Shown: positions 36,148 to 47,634, counted from the stretch's first letter. The stretch: DNA of 64,000 nucleotides from Brucella sp. BE17 (GCF_039545455.1 NZ_CP154467.1:1550001-1614000); one strand, 5' to 3'. Numbers and translations: made by a program. Notes: generated from the letters alone by a model not told the origin.

Positions 36148-38082
36148 TTATTGCGGCTGCGGATTGGGCTCCATACCGGGCTCACCACCCTGATCACCAG
36201 TCTTGCGCTTGCGCGGCTTACCGGCTTTGGGAACACCTGAACCACGTGAAGGCGTATCATTGCCCTGATCGCGGGAAGGCTTATTGCCTGCAATCAGCTC
36301 CTTGATTTCGTCGCCGCTCAACGTTTCATATTCCAGAAGGCCCTCTGCCAACGCAATCCAGTCATCCTTCTTCTCGGTCAGGACGCGGGTTGCTTCGGCG
36401 TAAGCCTCGTCGATCAGGCGACGCACTTCGGCATCGATGATCTGTGCGGTTTCTTCCGACACATTCTGCGTACGAGAAACGGAATGGCCAAGGAAAACCT
36501 CTTCCTGATTATCACCATAGGCGACGCGACCGAGCTTGTCGGAAAAGCCCCACTGCGTAACCATGGAACGCGCAAGCTTGGTCGCCTGCTGAATATCAGA
36601 GGATGCACCGGAGGTTATGTTCTCCTTGCCAAATTTCAGCTCCTCCGCAACACGACCGCCCATCATGATCGCAAGGCGCGAAACCATCCAGGTGTAAGAG
36701 GCGGAATAACGATCGCCCTCTGGAAGCTGCATCACCATGCCGAGCGCACGACCACGCGGAATGATCGTCGCCTTATGGACAGGATCAGATTTCGGCACAT
36801 TGATCGCAACAATCGCGTGACCTGCTTCGTGATAGGCCGTATTGGCCTTTTCTTCCTGCGTCATGGCGGAGCGGCGTTCCGCACCCATCATAATCTTGTC
36901 CTTGGCGTCTTCGAACTCCTGCATGGTAACGATGCGCTTGTTGCGACGTGCTGCCATAAGGGCCGCCTCATTGACGAGATTGGCAAGATCGGCACCGGAG
37001 AACCCCGGTGTGCCGCGTGCGACAACCCTGAGGTCGACATTGGGAGCGAGTGGCACATTGCGCACATGCACTTTGAGGATCTGTTCGCGACCAACGATAT
37101 CCGGATTCGGCACCACAACCTGACGGTCGAAACGGCCTGGACGCAAGAGCGCAGGATCGAGAACGTCAGGACGGTTGGTGGCTGCGATCAGAATGATCGA
37201 TTCATTGGCCTCGAACCCATCCATCTCGACCAGCAGCTGGTTGAGTGTCTGTTCGCGCTCGTCATTGCCACCGCCAAGACCGGCACCACGATGACGACCC
37301 ACGGCATCGATTTCATCAATGAAGATGATGCAAGGCGCGTTCTTCTTGGCCTGTTCAAACATGTCGCGCACACGACTGGCGCCGACACCGACGAACATTT
37401 CCACGAAATCCGAGCCGGAAATAGTGAAGAAAGGCACATTGGCTTCGCCCGCGACTGAACGCGCAAGAAGCGTCTTACCGGTTCCGGGAGGGCCTACGAG
37501 CAGAACGCCACGCGGAATCTTGCCACCCAGACGCTGGAATTTCTGCGGATCGCGCAGGAATTCGACGATTTCTTCCAAATCTTGCTTGGCTTCCTCTACG
37601 CCCGCAACATCCTGAAACGTCACACGGCCATGCGCTTCGGTCAAAAGCTTGGCCTTGGACTTGCCAAAGCCCATGGCACCACGCGAACCACCCTGCATCT
37701 GACGCATGAAGAAAATCCACACACCCAGAATCAGGATCATCGGCAGCCATGAAAGTAGAATGCCGATCAGCGAACTCGAACCGTCGCTTTCAGGGCGTGC
37801 GGTGATGGCGATCTTTTTCTCTTCAAGCCGCGACACGAGGCCGGTATCGCCGGGTGAATAGGTCTGGAACGTCGATCCGTTATCGGCATAGGTGCCGCTG
37901 ATCCGCTCCCCGGTGATCGTCACCGATTTCACGCGACCGTTCGATACGTCGTCAATAAACTGCGAATAGGAGACTTCGCGGGAATTAGCGCGCTGCCCCG
38001 GACTCTGGAACAGGTTGAACAGCGCGATCAGGAGCAGGGCAATGATCGCCCATAGGGCGAAGTTGCGATAGTTCGGATTCAT
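36148..38082 (-). CDS. ftsH: ATP-dependent zinc metalloprotease FtsH
   Basis: Membrane-anchored AAA+ protease that removes damaged membrane proteins and short-lived regulators. Two N-terminal helices (residues about 5-23 and 105-123) flank a periplasmic domain. The AAA module has Walker A GPPGTGKT near residue 195, Walker [12 protein letters not shown] and the second region of homology [20 protein letters not shown]. The zinc site HEAGH lies near residue 420. The C-terminal tail is basic and disordered ([14 protein letters not shown]). At 644 residues it is a normal FtsH. It follows tilS in the same direction, the conserved tilS-ftsH order. Confidence 0.98.
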   Translation of the reverse strand: MNPNYRNFALWAIIALLLIALFNLFQSPGQRANSREVSYSQFIDDVSNGRVKSVTITGERISGTYADNGSTFQTYSPGDTGLVSRLEEKKIAITARPESDGSSSLIGILLSWLPMILILGVWIFFMRQMQGGSRGAMGFGKSKAKLLTEAHGRVTFQDVAGVEEAKQDLEEIVEFLRDPQKFQRLGGKIPRGVLLVGPPGTGKTLLARSVAGEANVPFFTISGSDFVEMFVGVGASRVRDMFEQAKKNAPCIIFIDEIDAVGRHRGAGLGGGNDEREQTLNQLLVEMDGFEANESIILIAATNRPDVLDPALLRPGRFDRQVVVPNPDIVGREQILKVHVRNVPLAPNVDLRVVARGTPGFSGADLANLVNEAALMAARRNKRIVTMQEFEDAKDKIMMGAERRSAMTQEEKANTAYHEAGHAIVAINVPKSDPVHKATIIPRGRALGMVMQLPEGDRYSASYTWMVSRLAIMMGGRVAEELKFGKENITSGASSDIQQATKLARSMVTQWGFSDKLGRVAYGDNQEEVFLGHSVSRTQNVSEETAQIIDAEVRRLIDEAYAEATRVLTEKKDDWIALAEGLLEYETLSGDEIKELIAGNKPSRDQGNDTPSRGSGVPKAGKPRKRKTGDQGGEPGMEPNPQPQ

Positions 38083-38216
38083 AACGGGTCCAATCGATAC
38101 GACTGTCGTTCCAAAGAGACGGAACGATATTTCGACCTAACATAAGAGCGAAGAAGGGCGTTGCCAAGGCACGGAACGCACCACATTGGCGATTCTTGCT
38201 GCTTGGTTTACAAAAA

Positions 38217-39581
38217 TCAGACAATCGGGCCGCATTCACGTCCAATACGTTCCTCGACTGCCGCAGCAAGTGCGAAATCATACCCCGGTAAAACATGATC
38301 GAAGAGCGCAAAGTGCCGTTCTATTGTCACACCTTCGGGAATACCGCTTAGCGGCCAAAATGGCAAAGCAGCCAGTTTATCATTTTTAAAAAGCGCGGGC
38401 AGAACAAGAAGCGCTTCGCGCTGCCGGGAGCCTAACGCCTCACCGCCATGCGCGGAAAGAAAGTCTGCAATCACCTGGCGACCGGGCGCGGCAACCTCAT
38501 AAGATATCTTTCCAGTATTTCGTAAGCGGAAGCGTCCATCCCATATGCAAGTTTTATCCGCGTTAAGCGGATTGACCGGGAGATTTCGCCTTTCTCTGCC
38601 AAACCGGTGTGGAAGATCAGCTTTGCCCTGCGCAATCAACGCACCAAGCATCGTTAATTTTTCCGTCTTCCCCTCGCCTGCGAGAAGGCGGGCAATCCGC
38701 AAACGCTCGGCGTGCCCTGGCAGAAAACGCCGTCCACCTGCAACGGATGTGACCACGCCCGAAAAAAGCGCCTGAACCGTCTCCGGTAAAGCCGCATAGA
38801 TCGCGGGATCGATTTCCATAGCCCCGCAATCATCTATGCGAAGGCTGTTCGGGTCAGCCAGAGCCGCGACCAGCGCGGCATTATCCCGTTTGCGTGCGGC
38901 GCGCGCCAGTGCGATCTGCGCAAGAACAATCTGTCCATCCGCTTTAGCAGCGCCACCCAGTCGCACACGCGGACGCTCATAATCGGTGTTGCTGTTGCTT
39001 GGGTCGTCAATCCACGAAATGGCCTTTTTCTGCAACACCTCACGCAAAGCCTGCCGCGACACGCTCAGCAGTGGCCGGATCAGTTCGGCCGAGTCCTCAA
39101 GTCGCATGCCTTCGAGCCAGGAGCGTGCGGCCATCGCGGCAAGCCCTCTTGCTTCAGCGTGGTGACTGCGCTCCTTGCGCATCAAGAATGTCTCAATCTG
39201 ATCGTCCTGCGTATGGCCGGTGACAATGATTTGTGCGCCAGCCTCGCGTGCTGCCTCCATCAGCAGGCGATATCGTGCATTGCGCGCGCCAGCCAAGAGT
39301 CCCTTTGAGGGCTTGGGATCGTTCCAGGTGACGATCCGGTGAGCGATGCCATGCTTATCGCACAGGACACCCACATTTTCCGCCTCGCGCGTTGATTCCT
39401 CGCGCAGGCGATGGTCCACCGTCACAGCTATAAGCGAAGGCGGATGTTCCAGACTTGCCAGATAGTCCTTCAACAAGAACAGCATCGCCAGCGAATCACT
39501 GCCGCCGGATACCGCAGCAATAATCGCTTTCGCGCCTTCCATTTCGAATGGCTGGAAAATATCTATCGGGGAAAGCCCCAC
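38217..39581 (-). CDS. tilS: tRNA(Ile)-lysidine synthase
   Basis: Adds lysine to the wobble cytidine of tRNA-Ile(CAU), switching it to read AUA. The PP-loop is [16 protein letters not shown] near residue 25 (from the GTG at 39581). [17 protein letters not shown] and [14 protein letters not shown] follow, with [15 protein letters not shown] leading to the C-terminal tRNA-binding part. The GTG at 39581 is preferred over a TTG at 39596 that abuts the cpoB stop. The gene is essential in most bacteria. It lies between cpoB and ftsH in the same direction. Confidence 0.94.
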   Translation of the reverse strand: MGLSPIDIFQPFEMEGAKAIIAAVSGGSDSLAMLFLLKDYLASLEHPPSLIAVTVDHRLREESTREAENVGVLCDKHGIAHRIVTWNDPKPSKGLLAGARNARYRLLMEAAREAGAQIIVTGHTQDDQIETFLMRKERSHHAEARGLAAMAARSWLEGMRLEDSAELIRPLLSVSRQALREVLQKKAISWIDDPSNSNTDYERPRVRLGGAAKADGQIVLAQIALARAARKRDNAALVAALADPNSLRIDDCGAMEIDPAIYAALPETVQALFSGVVTSVAGGRRFLPGHAERLRIARLLAGEGKTEKLTMLGALIAQGKADLPHRFGRERRNLPVNPLNADKTCIWDGRFRLRNTGKISYEVAAPGRQVIADFLSAHGGEALGSRQREALLVLPALFKNDKLAALPFWPLSGIPEGVTIERHFALFDHVLPGYDFALAAAVEERIGRECGPIV

Positions 39582-39596
39582 GAATTTACCCCGCAA

Positions 39597-41006
39597 TCAG
39601 CACTTCACACGAGCACGTTCTTCTGAAACGCGTTTGAGTATGGCAGGAGCCGCTTTGGGATAGCGCTGCGGAATCTGCTGGAAAGTCGCGCAGGCGACAT
39701 CATGATTGTCCATTTTTTCCAGCGTCATGCCCAGCTTGAACATGTTCTCTGCTGCGCGACGCGAATCGGGATAATCGCGTTGAGTGTCGATGAAAACGGT
39801 AGCCGCTTCGGAGTAACGCCCCTGCCCGTAAAGCGATTCGCCGAGCCAGAAACGGGCTTCCGCCGTTTGCGGATCTGCCGGATATTGCTTTACGTGCTGG
39901 CGAAAGCCGGATTCTGCGGCCTTGTAATCCCCTGACATCAAATACTGATAAGAGGCTTCGTAGAGTGTTTTCGGATTATCGACAGTTGGCAGCGAAGCAA
40001 CGGATGTATTGTCCTGCCCTGTTCTCTGTCCCACCCCTGTCTGCCCGCTGGACGCGTTGGAACCGGGTGCAGAATTCATAGTTTCGCCGATTACATTGCC
40101 ATTGGTATCAAAGCGGATAGAGCCGAGCGTGTGCGGTGGTTCACCACCTGCGGATTCACCCTGCGCAGCAGTCCCAGAACCAATAGCAACGGAATCGGCG
40201 CCCTGTGGGGCGCCGGAACTGGCGAGAGCCTGATCGCTCCCGCCCGCTTCTTCAATGGGACGCGCGCCTGCATCAGCGCGCTTTCCCGTTTCAAGTGCCT
40301 CAAAGCGTCGTTCATAGTTTTCCTGCAGTTTCTGCATTTGATCCTGCAGTTCGAGGATCTGGAAATTCATCGCCTCCACGCGCATACCAAGTGTTGCGAC
40401 CACATCAGCCGGGTTCGCCATGCCCTGTGCACAAAGATTTGCACCCGCTGGTTCTGCAGCCGACGCGAACTGTCCTGCGCCGCTTGGGCCCTGCGAGGTC
40501 ACACCTTTTTTCTTCTCCAGCTCCTCAAAGCGGAATTCGTTGTCTTCCTGGGTCTTCTGCAACTGGTCATTGGTGAAGGCAATCTGGGCATCCACATCCT
40601 CAACCTTGCCGGTCAGATTGCGAACCAGTTCCTGCATCATACCGGGGCTCTGATAAGCACCATTCTGCCCACCGCCGCCGCCGCCCTGCATGACGTCATC
40701 AAGGATTGCCGTTGATCCCACATTGACCCGGCTCGACGCGCCGCCGATGTCTTTCTCTAAAACTAGAAATCGCGCTTCGTTATCGCGCTCAATTTTAATG
40801 AGCCGATCTCGCAGCTGCAATATCCGCGAATAGGATTGCGCGTTCTGGTGTGCAAGATTGCAGACCTGTTGCGTAAACTGGTTCATGGAAGCATCGCCTG
40901 CCTGAGCCAGTTGAACGCCCCCTTGCTGGGAAGAAACGGATGCCGCCATAGCCGGAGCAACCGTCAAAAGCGGCAGCATGGCAATCGCCAGTGTCACTTT
41001 CCTCAT
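39597..41006 (-). CDS. cpoB: Cell division coordinator CpoB (YbgF), Tol-Pal system
   Basis: Periplasmic protein linking the Tol-Pal machine to septal peptidoglycan synthesis. The ATG at 41006 has GAGGAAACC upstream; a signal peptide ends APAMAASV. Several coiled-coil segments with recurring LQDQMQKLQENYERRFEALE-type heptads span about residues 40-240. A disordered Gly/Ser-rich linker is followed by C-terminal TPR repeats (YEASYQYLMSGDYKAAESGF, ARFWLGESLYGQGRYSEAAT). At about 470 residues it is longer than the 260-residue E. coli protein because of the extended coiled coil, as is usual in Rhizobiales. It follows pal after about 340 bases. Confidence 0.93.
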   Translation of the reverse strand: MRKVTLAIAMLPLLTVAPAMAASVSSQQGGVQLAQAGDASMNQFTQQVCNLAHQNAQSYSRILQLRDRLIKIERDNEARFLVLEKDIGGASSRVNVGSTAILDDVMQGGGGGGQNGAYQSPGMMQELVRNLTGKVEDVDAQIAFTNDQLQKTQEDNEFRFEELEKKKGVTSQGPSGAGQFASAAEPAGANLCAQGMANPADVVATLGMRVEAMNFQILELQDQMQKLQENYERRFEALETGKRADAGARPIEEAGGSDQALASSGAPQGADSVAIGSGTAAQGESAGGEPPHTLGSIRFDTNGNVIGETMNSAPGSNASSGQTGVGQRTGQDNTSVASLPTVDNPKTLYEASYQYLMSGDYKAAESGFRQHVKQYPADPQTAEARFWLGESLYGQGRYSEAATVFIDTQRDYPDSRRAAENMFKLGMTLEKMDNHDVACATFQQIPQRYPKAAPAILKRVSEERARVKC

Positions 41007-41349
41007 TGGTTTCCTCATTCCCTATCTGCCCCGTTGGCTTTTTAATAAACAGGATGATCCACGTCGCGCATGAACGCTTATTGAACAACTCATGCTGCGC
41101 CGCCTGATCCCTCTTAGAGCATTTCCAGCAAAAGTGCGAAGCGGTTTTAGCTGTAAAAACGTTCCAGCTTTCGCTTCCTCCGCAACTACTCCTGCGTCTT
41201 GAAACAAGCGAGGCGTTTTTTTCTATGAGACCGCCGAGTTCGGCCAAAGTTTGTCAAAACCGGCATCTGCGCTGTGTAAAAACAAAAAAACGGCCCAAAG
41301 GCCGTTTTTCCGAAATTGCTGTTGCGTTTTCGTCAATGCGAAAACGCGA
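41007..41349. repeat. Gap between pal and cpoB with a rhizobial intergenic repeat
   Basis: About 340 bases with no gene supported. The stretch around 41113-41172 (GAGCATTTCCAGCAAAAGTG and GCGAAGCGGTTTTAGC) has the wording of a short intergenic repeat I associate with Rhizobium, Agrobacterium and Brucella genomes. The pal terminator occupies the right end (41284-41309). Confidence 0.55.
41284..41309 (-). terminator. Terminator of pal
   Basis: The stem AACGGCC / GGCCGTT with a CAAA loop (41289-41306) has A and T runs on both sides and lies about 40 bases past the pal stop. Confidence 0.85.
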
Positions 41350-41853
41350 TCAGCTGCCCGCACCGTTGAGAACGGTGATAGCGCGGCGATTCTGCGACCA
41401 GCATGAATCTGCATCGCAAACCGCAATCGGACGTTCGTTCCCGTAAGAAATCGTCCGCATACGGTTGGTGGGCACACCGCGCGATGCGAGGAAGTCACGG
41501 GTTGCGGCAGCGCGGCGCTGGCCAAGAGCCAGGTTGTATTCACGCGTACCGCGTTCATCCGCATGGCCTTCGACAGTAATCGAATATTGCGGATAGCGTT
41601 GCAGCCACTGCGCCTGCTTGGACAGCGTCTGCTGAGCGTCGGCACGGATCAGAGACGAATCAAGATCAAAGAAAATGCGATCTCCAACGTTGACTGTGAA
41701 ATCCTGCGACGAGCCAGGCGTTGCTGCACCACTAAGGCCCAGATCACCGGCATTGTTGGGAAGGTTTTTCTTCGATGCGCAACCGGCAACGGCGAGCGAC
41801 ATGAAAAGGGCAATAGCGATCGGGCTACGTGCAAGCGACTGGATGCGGCGCAT
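41350..41853 (-). CDS. pal: Peptidoglycan-associated lipoprotein Pal (Omp16)
   Basis: Outer-membrane lipoprotein that anchors the outer membrane to peptidoglycan and receives the Tol energising stroke. The lipobox is LAVAGC with lipidated Cys25. After a short linker the OmpA-like domain contains RIFFDLDSSLIRADAQQTL, the peptidoglycan-binding VEGHADERGTREYNLALGQR segment and RMRTISYGNERP. The 167-residue length is normal. It follows tolB after about 260 bases and has its own terminator. Brucella Omp16 is the recognised counterpart. Confidence 0.97.
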   Translation of the reverse strand: MRRIQSLARSPIAIALFMSLAVAGCASKKNLPNNAGDLGLSGAATPGSSQDFTVNVGDRIFFDLDSSLIRADAQQTLSKQAQWLQRYPQYSITVEGHADERGTREYNLALGQRRAAATRDFLASRGVPTNRMRTISYGNERPIAVCDADSCWSQNRRAITVLNGAGS

Positions 41854-42053
41854 GGGCCGAGGCTCCTTAAGATTGAATGTTCCTGCTAACCCCCAATAAT
41901 CATATCGAGGTTAATGTCGGCTCAAGAAGTATGGTTAATATTGGCTTGCCACCAATTATCGCCAGACGTCTTCCGACAGCAATTCTGGCTGTAGCCCTTG
42001 CTGGCAAAATGCGGCAGAATCACGGCTTTTCCGCTTTATTTGTGACAAATTGT

Positions 42054-42084
42054 CAAAAAAGGCGCGAAGTCAGAGCTCCGCGCC
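42054..42084 (-). terminator. Terminator of tolB
   Basis: The stem GGCGCG / CGCGCC (42061-42084) has an AGCTC palindrome-like loop. An A-run at 42054-42060 reads as T for leftward transcripts. It lies about 27 bases after the tolB stop. Confidence 0.75.
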
Positions 42085-42110
42085 TTCAACTCTTGTTATA
42101 AGCCTGAAAC

Positions 42111-43442
42111 CTATTCGAGAAGGGGCGACCAAGCCGGATCAGATGCGAAATTCGGTGTCTGTATCTGGCGTTCGTTACGACCCGTGAGATCGATTGTTAC
42201 AAGTCTCGGACCACCAGCACCTGCCGCCTTGCGGAAGAACATCAGAACGCGCCCGTTCGGTGACCATGTCGGACCTTCATTATGGAAGCCGGAAGTCAGC
42301 AGACGTTCTCCGGTACCATCGGTTTTCATGACACCAATCGAGAACTGACCCTGCGACTGTTTGGTGAAAGCGATCAGATCGCCGCGTGGCGACCAGACCG
42401 GCGTGGAATAGCTGCCGTCACCCGACGAAATACGACGTGGACTGGAACCATCAGCACCCATGACGTAAAGCTGCGGACGTCCGCCGCGATCCGATGTGAA
42501 TACAATTTGCGAGCCATCCGGCGAATAGGATGCGCCGGTATCGATGGCCTGACTGCTGGTGAGGCGTGTCGTCGTGCGATTGCGCAGATCCATCGTGTAG
42601 ATATTGGCGCTGCCGTCATCCTGAAGCAGGCTCATCACAACCTTCTGCCCATCAGGCGAAAAGCGCGGCGCAATCGTCATGCCCGGGAAATTACCGACCA
42701 GTTCGCGCTGCCCGGTTTCGAGCTGCAGCAAATAGACTTTCGGCGATCCGCCTTCAAACGACATATAGGTCACTTCCTGCCGGTTCGGCGAAAAGCGCGG
42801 CGTCAAGGACATGCTGCGGCCATCGGAAATGTAGCGGATATTGGCACCGTCCTGATCCATGATAGCGAGACGCTTGACGCGCTTCTGGGCGGGACCGGAT
42901 TCATCGACAAAAACGATACGGGTATCGAAATAGCCTTTTTCGCCGGTCAAACGCTCATAGATAGCGTCGGCAATGATGTGGGCGACACGCCGCCAGTTAT
43001 CGGGCGTGGTAAAAAACTGCTGGCCGATGAGCTGCTGACCGGCAAAGGTATCCCACAAACGGAATTCCGCCTTGAGCCTGCCATCCGGCTGCTTGGTGAT
43101 GCGGCCTGTGACCAGCGCCTGCGCATTGATGACCTTCCAGTCCTCGAAACGCGGCGACGCATCGGGATTGGAAATCTTTTCAATGAACGCGCTTTTGTTG
43201 ATCGGTGCGAAAAGACCCGAGCGCTCAAGATCGGCGGCAATTACCGAGGTGATATTGGCCCCAAGCTGATCCGCCGAAAGGAAATCGGTAATCGCAATCG
43301 GCAGAGGCTCAACCACACCCTTGTTGATGTTGATCTCCACCACAGCGCGTGCTGGCAGGGTGGCGACGAGGCTTGCGGCGATCATACAGGCGAAAGCCGA
43401 AAGGACTGTCCAGAACTTTGTTTTCATGATGCCGATTCTCAT
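42111..43442 (-). CDS. tolB: Tol-Pal periplasmic beta-propeller TolB
   Basis: Periplasmic partner of Pal and TolA in outer-membrane constriction during division. The signal peptide lies within [20 protein letters not shown] and ends ARA. An N-terminal domain holds [20 protein letters not shown]. Six WD-like blades follow, with repeated [34 protein letters not shown] and [13 protein letters not shown] segments. The ATG at 43442 is used (AAGAG upstream); 43427 is also possible and the frame to 43556 overlaps tolA. Length, about 443 residues, is normal. Confidence 0.96.
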   Translation of the reverse strand: MRIGIMKTKFWTVLSAFACMIAASLVATLPARAVVEININKGVVEPLPIAITDFLSADQLGANITSVIAADLERSGLFAPINKSAFIEKISNPDASPRFEDWKVINAQALVTGRITKQPDGRLKAEFRLWDTFAGQQLIGQQFFTTPDNWRRVAHIIADAIYERLTGEKGYFDTRIVFVDESGPAQKRVKRLAIMDQDGANIRYISDGRSMSLTPRFSPNRQEVTYMSFEGGSPKVYLLQLETGQRELVGNFPGMTIAPRFSPDGQKVVMSLLQDDGSANIYTMDLRNRTTTRLTSSQAIDTGASYSPDGSQIVFTSDRGGRPQLYVMGADGSSPRRISSGDGSYSTPVWSPRGDLIAFTKQSQGQFSIGVMKTDGTGERLLTSGFHNEGPTWSPNGRVLMFFRKAAGAGGPRLVTIDLTGRNERQIQTPNFASDPAWSPLLE

Positions 43443-43510
43443 ATCTCTTGGGACCTCTTTTGTCCTGGCATTGTTCGTTGATGACCGGGAAACAGTCAGT
43501 AGGTTTGACT

Positions 43511-44581
43511 TCAGTAGGTTTGACTGGGGTCGAAATTGGCAATCACTTCCGACCATGAATCATATTTGTCGACGGGCAGATTATAAGGTGCGCATTTCAA
43601 GACCGCACGCCTTGCACTTTCCGCGACCGCGCGGGGAACGCCCGAACCACCACCGCCAGCCGTAACCTGCGGATCACCTTGAATGCTGCCATCCTGATTG
43701 AGCTTCATCTTTATCGTAACCGTCAACCCCGGCATATCCTCCACACCGGCTGGCTTGATCCAGCATTTTTCAATCGCGCCACGCAAGGCATCCATCTCGC
43801 TCTGGCTGAGTTTGTTTCCGCCGGTATTCTTCTTGCCGCCAAGGGACGCCTGATCGGTGGAGCGCTTCGCGCCACCGCCCGAAGGCTTTTGCCGATTGAG
43901 CAGATCTTTCACCTCGTCAGCAATCGCATCATTCTTCGATTGTGATGTCTGCGAGGCAGTCTTGTTCGGTTTTTTCTCATCAGTTGGCTTGCGATCCGGC
44001 GTCTTGGCGGTCTGGGCCTGTGGCGGCTTGGGCTTTGCCTGGGGTGCAGGAACATTGTCCGGCAACTTTGGCATATCCTGATCCGGTGCTTCAGCCTGTT
44101 TTTCAATGGCTTCAGCTACGGGATCAGGCTTCACGTCCTGCTTTTCTTCCGGTTTGGTCTGCACTTCGGTCGCCGGAACAGGCGTTGGCTTGTCCTGTGG
44201 TTTTTCCTGCGGCTTGGGCTCAGGCGTGGGTTCTGGTGTTTTCACCGGCTCCGGCTGCGCCTTAGGCTCTTCCGCAGCCTCCACGGGCTTGGCCTTTTGA
44301 TCAGGGGTATTGGGCGCCTTGCTGTCGATATCCTGATCTCCAAATTCTTGCGCATCTGGCACATTCTGCGGTCGATTTGTCGGCACCGGTGCCGGTTTTT
44401 CTTTCATCGGTGCCTTTTTGTCGCCCTGCTGGACCTGCGTGATCGATTCAATGGGCACGATATCGACCGGAAACGACTCCGAATCCTGCACGTCGAAAGC
44501 CTTCGGCGAGGAGAACGAAAACAGCCCTAGCGCGATAACCACGGTATGGAGGGCTACAGAAGATGTCAGGCCAGCCTTCAT
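43511..44581 (-). CDS. tolA: Tol-Pal energy transducer TolA
   Basis: TonB-like protein that reaches from the inner membrane to Pal and TolB. One N-terminal membrane helix (residues about 5-25, [17 protein letters not shown]) is followed by a long Pro/Glu/Lys/Gln-rich spacer (about 55-215). The C-terminal domain has [39 protein letters not shown] and [20 protein letters not shown]. Two cysteines of that domain are kept. It starts 7 bases after tolR in the tolQ-tolR-tolA-tolB operon. The spacer's composition explains the long plus-strand shadow frames here. Confidence 0.95.
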   Translation of the reverse strand: MKAGLTSSVALHTVVIALGLFSFSSPKAFDVQDSESFPVDIVPIESITQVQQGDKKAPMKEKPAPVPTNRPQNVPDAQEFGDQDIDSKAPNTPDQKAKPVEAAEEPKAQPEPVKTPEPTPEPKPQEKPQDKPTPVPATEVQTKPEEKQDVKPDPVAEAIEKQAEAPDQDMPKLPDNVPAPQAKPKPPQAQTAKTPDRKPTDEKKPNKTASQTSQSKNDAIADEVKDLLNRQKPSGGGAKRSTDQASLGGKKNTGGNKLSQSEMDALRGAIEKCWIKPAGVEDMPGLTVTIKMKLNQDGSIQGDPQVTAGGGGSGVPRAVAESARRAVLKCAPYNLPVDKYDSWSEVIANFDPSQTY

Positions 44582-44588
44582 GATGGCG

Positions 44589-45041
44589 TCAGCTATCCTG
44601 CTCCTGAAGGGTCACAAGGCCGATATTTTTAAAACCGGCGGCGGAAATGCGGGCCATGACCTTCATGACAGTGCCGTAATCGGCAGCCCTGTCACCGCGC
44701 ACGAAAATGCGCTCTTCATAACCCGTCTTGGCGATGGCCTGTAATTTCGGCACCACCTCATCAATCGGAATTTCGGTTTCCTGCAAATAAATCTTGCCTT
44801 CGCCATTGACCGAAACAGTAATCGGCTGCGTGTCGGCATTCATGGCCTTGGCCTGCGTATCGGGCAGATCAATCGGAACCCCAACCGTCAGCAACGGTGC
44901 CGAAACCATAAAGATGATGAGCAGGACCAGCATGACGTCGACGAATGGCGTCACGTTGATTTCGCTCATGAGCGCGTTTTTGCGGCCACGCCTGCGGCGA
45001 CCCCCTGAACGCATTCCCTGATTTCCGACCGACATACCCAT
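44589..45041 (-). CDS. tolR: Tol-Pal proton-channel subunit TolR
   Basis: Single-span partner of TolQ. The N-terminus is Gly/Arg-rich (SGGRRRRGRKNALMSEINVT). The proton-binding Asp is in TPFVDVMLVLLIIFMVSAPL, and the periplasmic domain ends MARISAAGFKNIGLVTLQ. The 150-residue length and the gap of 45 bases to tolQ and 7 bases to tolA fit the standard operon. It is clearly distinct from the ExbD copy near 13.4 kb. Confidence 0.96.
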   Translation of the reverse strand: MGMSVGNQGMRSGGRRRRGRKNALMSEINVTPFVDVMLVLLIIFMVSAPLLTVGVPIDLPDTQAKAMNADTQPITVSVNGEGKIYLQETEIPIDEVVPKLQAIAKTGYEERIFVRGDRAADYGTVMKVMARISAAGFKNIGLVTLQEQDS

Positions 45042-45086
45042 TTCAAGATTCCCGAAAACTCAATCCGTGTAATTGCTGCATGAAGC

Positions 45087-45797
45087 TTAGTTACGCGGCG
45101 TCAGCTTCTCATCAATTTGGCGCGACAGTATGGCGGAAAACTCATCCGCAAAACCTTCAAGCCGACCATTGATCTTGCCCGCGTCCGCCGAGAGCTTGTT
45201 ATAGGCAATAACGGCTGGAATAGCGGCCAAAAGACCGATGGCCGTTGCGAGCAGCGCTTCGGCAATACCCGGCGCCACGACGGCAAGATTGGTGTTTTTC
45301 GAAGCCGCAATCGCCTGAAACGAGGTCATGATGCCGACAACCGTACCGAACAGACCGATAAAGGGAGCCGCCGAACCGATCGTGGCCAGAAAGCCAAGCC
45401 GCGATTCAAGCTTGCCGCCTTCACGCGCCAGTGCCACATCCATGGCCTTGTCGATACGCATCTGAAGCCCGATTGGCGAGCGCGCTCCTTTTTCAAAGGA
45501 TTTTTTCCATTCGCGCATGGCGGCCATAAAGATCGAGGCCATGCCGGTCGTGCGACGCTCATTCAGATTACGGTAGAGTTCTTCCAGCGATTGCCCCGAC
45601 CAGAACGCCTGCTCGAAGCGATCAATGGCGCGGCGAGCGCGCCCGTAAGCAATCACCTTGTCGACAACGATAGCCCAGGTCCAGACAGACGCCACCAGAA
45701 GACCTATCATGACCAGCTTGACGACCCAGCCAGCCTGCATGAACAGGCCCCAGAGCGTGACATCGGCAGCAGGAGCCGCTAACGCAACATTTTCCAT
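45087..45797 (-). CDS. tolQ: Tol-Pal proton-channel subunit TolQ
   Basis: Three-helix inner-membrane protein forming the TolQR proton channel. The first helix is GWVVKLVMIGLLVASVWTWA. The channel helices contain SAAPFIGLFGTVVGIMTSFQ and ATAIGLLAAIPAVIAYNKL. The 236-residue length is normal. It is the first tol gene after ybgC, which lies 350 bases upstream in the same direction, so the tol genes probably have their own promoter in that gap. Confidence 0.96.
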   Translation of the reverse strand: MENVALAAPAADVTLWGLFMQAGWVVKLVMIGLLVASVWTWAIVVDKVIAYGRARRAIDRFEQAFWSGQSLEELYRNLNERRTTGMASIFMAAMREWKKSFEKGARSPIGLQMRIDKAMDVALAREGGKLESRLGFLATIGSAAPFIGLFGTVVGIMTSFQAIAASKNTNLAVVAPGIAEALLATAIGLLAAIPAVIAYNKLSADAGKINGRLEGFADEFSAILSRQIDEKLTPRN

Positions 45798-46147
45798 CGA
45801 TATACCGTCCTCGAATCCAAACGCCCGGCTTCAGGACCGGGCGGCGTCGCAAATCCGTTATTCCACGTCTTGAGAACAGACGTTTCAAACTTGCACAGCT
45901 TTTCTCATGAAGCCATCGCCCACCCGACAGGCGGTCAAGTCTTCACACCGCAACCGCCGCTGCCGGATTTCATTTTAAAAATCCCCGCTGCTTGTTACGG
46001 TTAATTTTGGTGAAAGGAAGGCGCTGCGCTTAAATCCGGCCTTTCAACCGATTCCGTCAGCGTGATCATTAGAATATTATGGTTAAAGATACGTTAGCAA
46101 CCGTGCAGACAAACACAAACACCCAGTTTAATATGAGGCTTGTCTAT
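45798..46147 (-). promoter_or_regulatory. 350-base gap between ybgC and tolQ
   Basis: No gene is supported on either strand. Given its size and AT-rich centre (about 45960-46130) it probably holds the promoter of the tol operon. No named operator was recognised. Confidence 0.4.
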
Positions 46148-46597
46148 TCAAGTGCCTCTGGTAAAGGCAGCACGCCATTCGTCAGGTATGCGACGTGGAT
46201 GACCATCCTTGGTGATCATCACCGCCTCAACGCGGGCTTGCGACAGCAAGCGCTCGTCGCAGGTGATTTCCTGCGCCATGATGACCCGCGCACCGCGGAT
46301 CTCGCTGACCTTCGTTTCGATCAGGATCAGGTCGTCCATTTTTGCCGGCGATTTATAATCGATCTCCATGCGGCGGACGACCCAGACCATTTCCTCACCC
46401 AGCGCGCCCTCGGCAAGCTCGATATGGTGAACGTCCTGAAGTCGTAGAAAATCGGTCCTGCCCCGCTCATAGAATTCGAGATACCGCCCATGATAGACAA
46501 AGCCGGAAAAGTCCGTGTCCGCGTAATAGATGCGCGCAAAAAGACGGTGCACCCCGTCTTTCATTTCACCCGCGATCTGTGGATACGCCATCGTCAA
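46148..46597 (-). CDS. ybgC: Tol-Pal-associated acyl-CoA thioesterase YbgC
   Basis: Hot-dog-fold thioesterase usually encoded ahead of tolQ and thought to act on acyl-CoA or acyl-ACP in phospholipid metabolism. The catalytic aspartate lies in [20 protein letters not shown], followed by [11 protein letters not shown], all diagnostic. The 149-residue length is normal. Its ATG overlaps the ruvB stop by 4 bases (ATGA), so it is read from the ruv transcript and links the ruv and tol clusters. Confidence 0.94.
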   Translation of the reverse strand: MTMAYPQIAGEMKDGVHRLFARIYYADTDFSGFVYHGRYLEFYERGRTDFLRLQDVHHIELAEGALGEEMVWVVRRMEIDYKSPAKMDDLILIETKVSEIRGARVIMAQEITCDERLLSQARVEAVMITKDGHPRRIPDEWRAAFTRGT

Positions 46598-47634
46598 TCT
46601 TCTCCCGTAAACAGGCCATATTGCGATTGCTGCATGATTTCAGCAGGTGCTGGCAATCCCAAATGCTGCCAGGCAACGGCTGTGAGCACACGCCCGCGCG
46701 GTGTGCGCTGTAAAAAGCCCTGCTGGATGAGATAGGGTTCGATAATATCCTCGATAGCGTCCCGCGGCTCGGAAAGACCTGCGGCAATGGTTTCAATTCC
46801 CACCGGCCCGCCGCCGAAATTGCGCGTGATCATATTGAGATAACGCCGGTCAAGCTGATCAAGCCCGCGATTATCCACTTCCAATCGAGACAGAGCTTCA
46901 TCGGCGATTTTGCGGTCGATGATATCGGCCCCCGCCACCAGCGCGAAATCGCGCACGCGGCGCAACAGACGGCCCGCAATACGCGGCGTGCCGCGTGAGC
47001 GCCGCGCCACCTCCAGCGCACCATCGGCCGAAATACCCATTTGCATGATGCGCGCGCCGCGGCGCACGATATATTCAAGCTCCTCGACCGTATAGAAATT
47101 GAGACGCACAGGAATACCAAAACGGTCACGCAAAGGCGTGGTCAAAAGACCCAGCCGGGTTGTCGCTGCGACAAGCGTGAATTTGGCGAGGTCGATCTTG
47201 ACCGAACGTGCCGCCGGTCCTTCTCCAATGATCAGATCAAGCTGAAAATCCTCCATAGCCGGGTAGAGGATTTCTTCGACAGCCGGGCTCAGGCGATGAA
47301 TTTCATCGATAAACAGCACATCCCGGTCTTCAAGATTGGTCAGAAGAGCTGCGAGATCGCCTGCCTTGGCAATAACCGGCCCCGAAGTCGAGCGGAAATT
47401 GACGCCGAGCTCCTTGGCCATGATCTGCGCCAGCGTCGTCTTACCCAATCCGGGAGGGCCGACGAAAAGCACATGGTCGAGCGCTTCGCCACGCACCTTG
47501 GCAGCTTCTATGAAGACTTTCAGATTGGCGCGCGCCGCCGCCTGTCCGACAAAATCGTCGAGTGTCTGCGGACGCAGCGTTGTGTCTTCGTCAGCGCGCT
47601 TATCGGCATCAATGAGAGGGTTGCGGTCGCTCAT
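46594..47634 (-). CDS. ruvB: Holliday junction helicase motor RuvB
   Basis: AAA+ hexameric motor that drives branch migration with RuvA. The Walker A is GPPGLGKT near residue 60, Walker [12 protein letters not shown], sensor and arginine-finger regions follow ([20 protein letters not shown]). The C-terminal winged helix ends [20 protein letters not shown]. The 346-residue length is normal. It lies 40 bases after ruvA. Confidence 0.97.
   Translation of the reverse strand: MSDRNPLIDADKRADEDTTLRPQTLDDFVGQAAARANLKVFIEAAKVRGEALDHVLFVGPPGLGKTTLAQIMAKELGVNFRSTSGPVIAKAGDLAALLTNLEDRDVLFIDEIHRLSPAVEEILYPAMEDFQLDLIIGEGPAARSVKIDLAKFTLVAATTRLGLLTTPLRDRFGIPVRLNFYTVEELEYIVRRGARIMQMGISADGALEVARRSRGTPRIAGRLLRRVRDFALVAGADIIDRKIADEALSRLEVDNRGLDQLDRRYLNMITRNFGGGPVGIETIAAGLSEPRDAIEDIIEPYLIQQGFLQRTPRGRVLTAVAWQHLGLPAPAEIMQQSQYGLFTGED

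Noticed and set aside
36484..37458. 324-codon plus-strand frame
   Set aside because: Antisense to the ftsH AAA domain; the high-GC codon pattern of ftsH creates it.
42282..43481. 399-codon plus-strand frame
   Set aside because: It lies entirely antisense to tolB, whose beta-propeller repeats are clear, and has no domain or ribosome site.
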